22,516 nt of DNA from CAYRIH01 sp964424375 (GTDB taxonomy: Bacteria; Patescibacteriota; Kazan-3B-28; UBA10110). The notes beneath the pieces were generated by a model, which saw only the letters and a program-made list of their open reading frames with translations, was not told the origin of the DNA and ran no database searches. Position 1 is the first letter of the stretch; every line of letters starts with the position of its first letter. The stretch is from NCBI GenBank assembly GCA_964424375.1, contig CAYRIH010000010.1:1-22516 (forward strand), written 5' to 3'. The translations under genes were made by a program, and so were the position numbers. Positions 22,153 through 22,516 of the stretch are shown here, one piece after another.

Positions 22153-22516
22153 TTATGTATGTTTATTTAATTCTATGTTAACTAGTTTATCTGCTTCTTT
22201 GTTATTGTGGCGAGGAACATGCTGAAAACTTACTTGATTGAATTTAGAGATTAATTCTTGTAACTTGGCAAACATTGGTTTTAGTGCTTTGTTTTTAACT
22301 CGATATTCCCCTTTGAGCTGCTTAATAATAAGTTCACTGTCAGAATACATATCTACATTCACTTCTTTAGCAACATTTTCATCACCAATAATTTTTTGGA
22401 TACGACCCAATCCTAAGAGCATAGCCTGATATTATTCTTGATTTTTAGTAGCTATTCCTAAAAATGAACCAAACTCTACTCGTTTCTGACGGACAGACGC
22501 GTGAATCAGACCAAAG
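22153..22516 (-). pseudogene. RNase HI-like protein, interrupted by TAA and cut by the window edge
   Basis: The frame from the window edge reads VEFGSFLGIATKNQE, then TAA (22432-22434), then YQAMLLGLGRIQKII and onward. Relatives have NQAEYQALLLGL at this place, so the stop sits on the conserved glutamate, a catalytic residue of RNase H. The rest is well conserved: VDMYSDSELIIKQLKGEYRVKN with the catalytic Asp, and FQHVPRHNNKEADKLVN with the terminal His/Asp. An 89-aa fragment from ATG 22422 could be translated but would lack half the active site. The beginning of the gene lies beyond 22516. It is a nonsense-mutated gene or a base error. Confidence 0.72.

Overview
The window looks like low-GC bacterial DNA, most plausibly from a Patescibacteria/CPR-type genome recovered from a metagenome. 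This is inferred from protein style (a giant DUF11/Big_5 surface protein with an LPSTG tail, tiny GIY-YIG proteins, many genes without a Shine-Dalgarno sequence), intergenic REP-like 'TCATTCCCG...CGGGAAT' repeats, and a 10-N scaffold gap. The genetic code appears standard, because TGA is the natural stop of lgt and of two lipoprotein genes.

Layout. (1) 75-3834, minus strand: a tight housekeeping operon lgt - rmuC - RCK-type K+ channel - DksA/TraR zinc-finger protein - lspA, so both lipoprotein-maturation enzymes lie in one transcript. (2) 3944-7542, plus strand: a membrane protein with a degenerate PP2C-like head and a propeller-like tail, a 50-aa Cys-rich protein, an unknown 137-aa protein and smpB. 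(3) 7543-9297, mostly minus: a 23-aa Cys-containing microprotein with its own strong terminator, a 99-aa protein starting Met-Pro, a GIY-YIG protein, REP-like hairpins, and ssrA (tmRNA), which holds the 10-N gap and whose 5' end is duplicated 148 bp upstream around a small repeat element. (4) 9347-14000, minus: a LysM membrane protein and three lipoprotein genes arranged as repeated cassettes. The three lipoprotein cassettes each have a TTGACA/TTTACA-type promoter, a structured leader, a near-identical signal peptide, a variable exported domain and (between cassettes) a near-identical terminator. (5) 14265-21556, plus: a consensus promoter driving a 2212-aa sortase-type surface protein, then a membrane-anchored Ig-like protein. 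(6) 21557-22516: REP-like repeats and two genes broken by single stop codons (GIY-YIG and RNase HI).

The most interesting part is 10.2-18.6 kb, a cell-surface module. Its lipoprotein leaders carry a conserved inverted repeat that would enclose the ribosome binding site and start codon. The repeat competes with a second helix inside the signal-peptide codons. One lipoprotein and the giant protein carry homologous seven-repeat propeller cassettes in opposite orientation, so recombination between them would swap the two N-termini and their promoters in frame. The giant gene also contains 705-bp tandem repeats that look identical. Together these suggest a variable surface-protein locus with translational control, served by the Lgt/LspA pathway encoded nearby. 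The switching and variation are inference from sequence and are untested.
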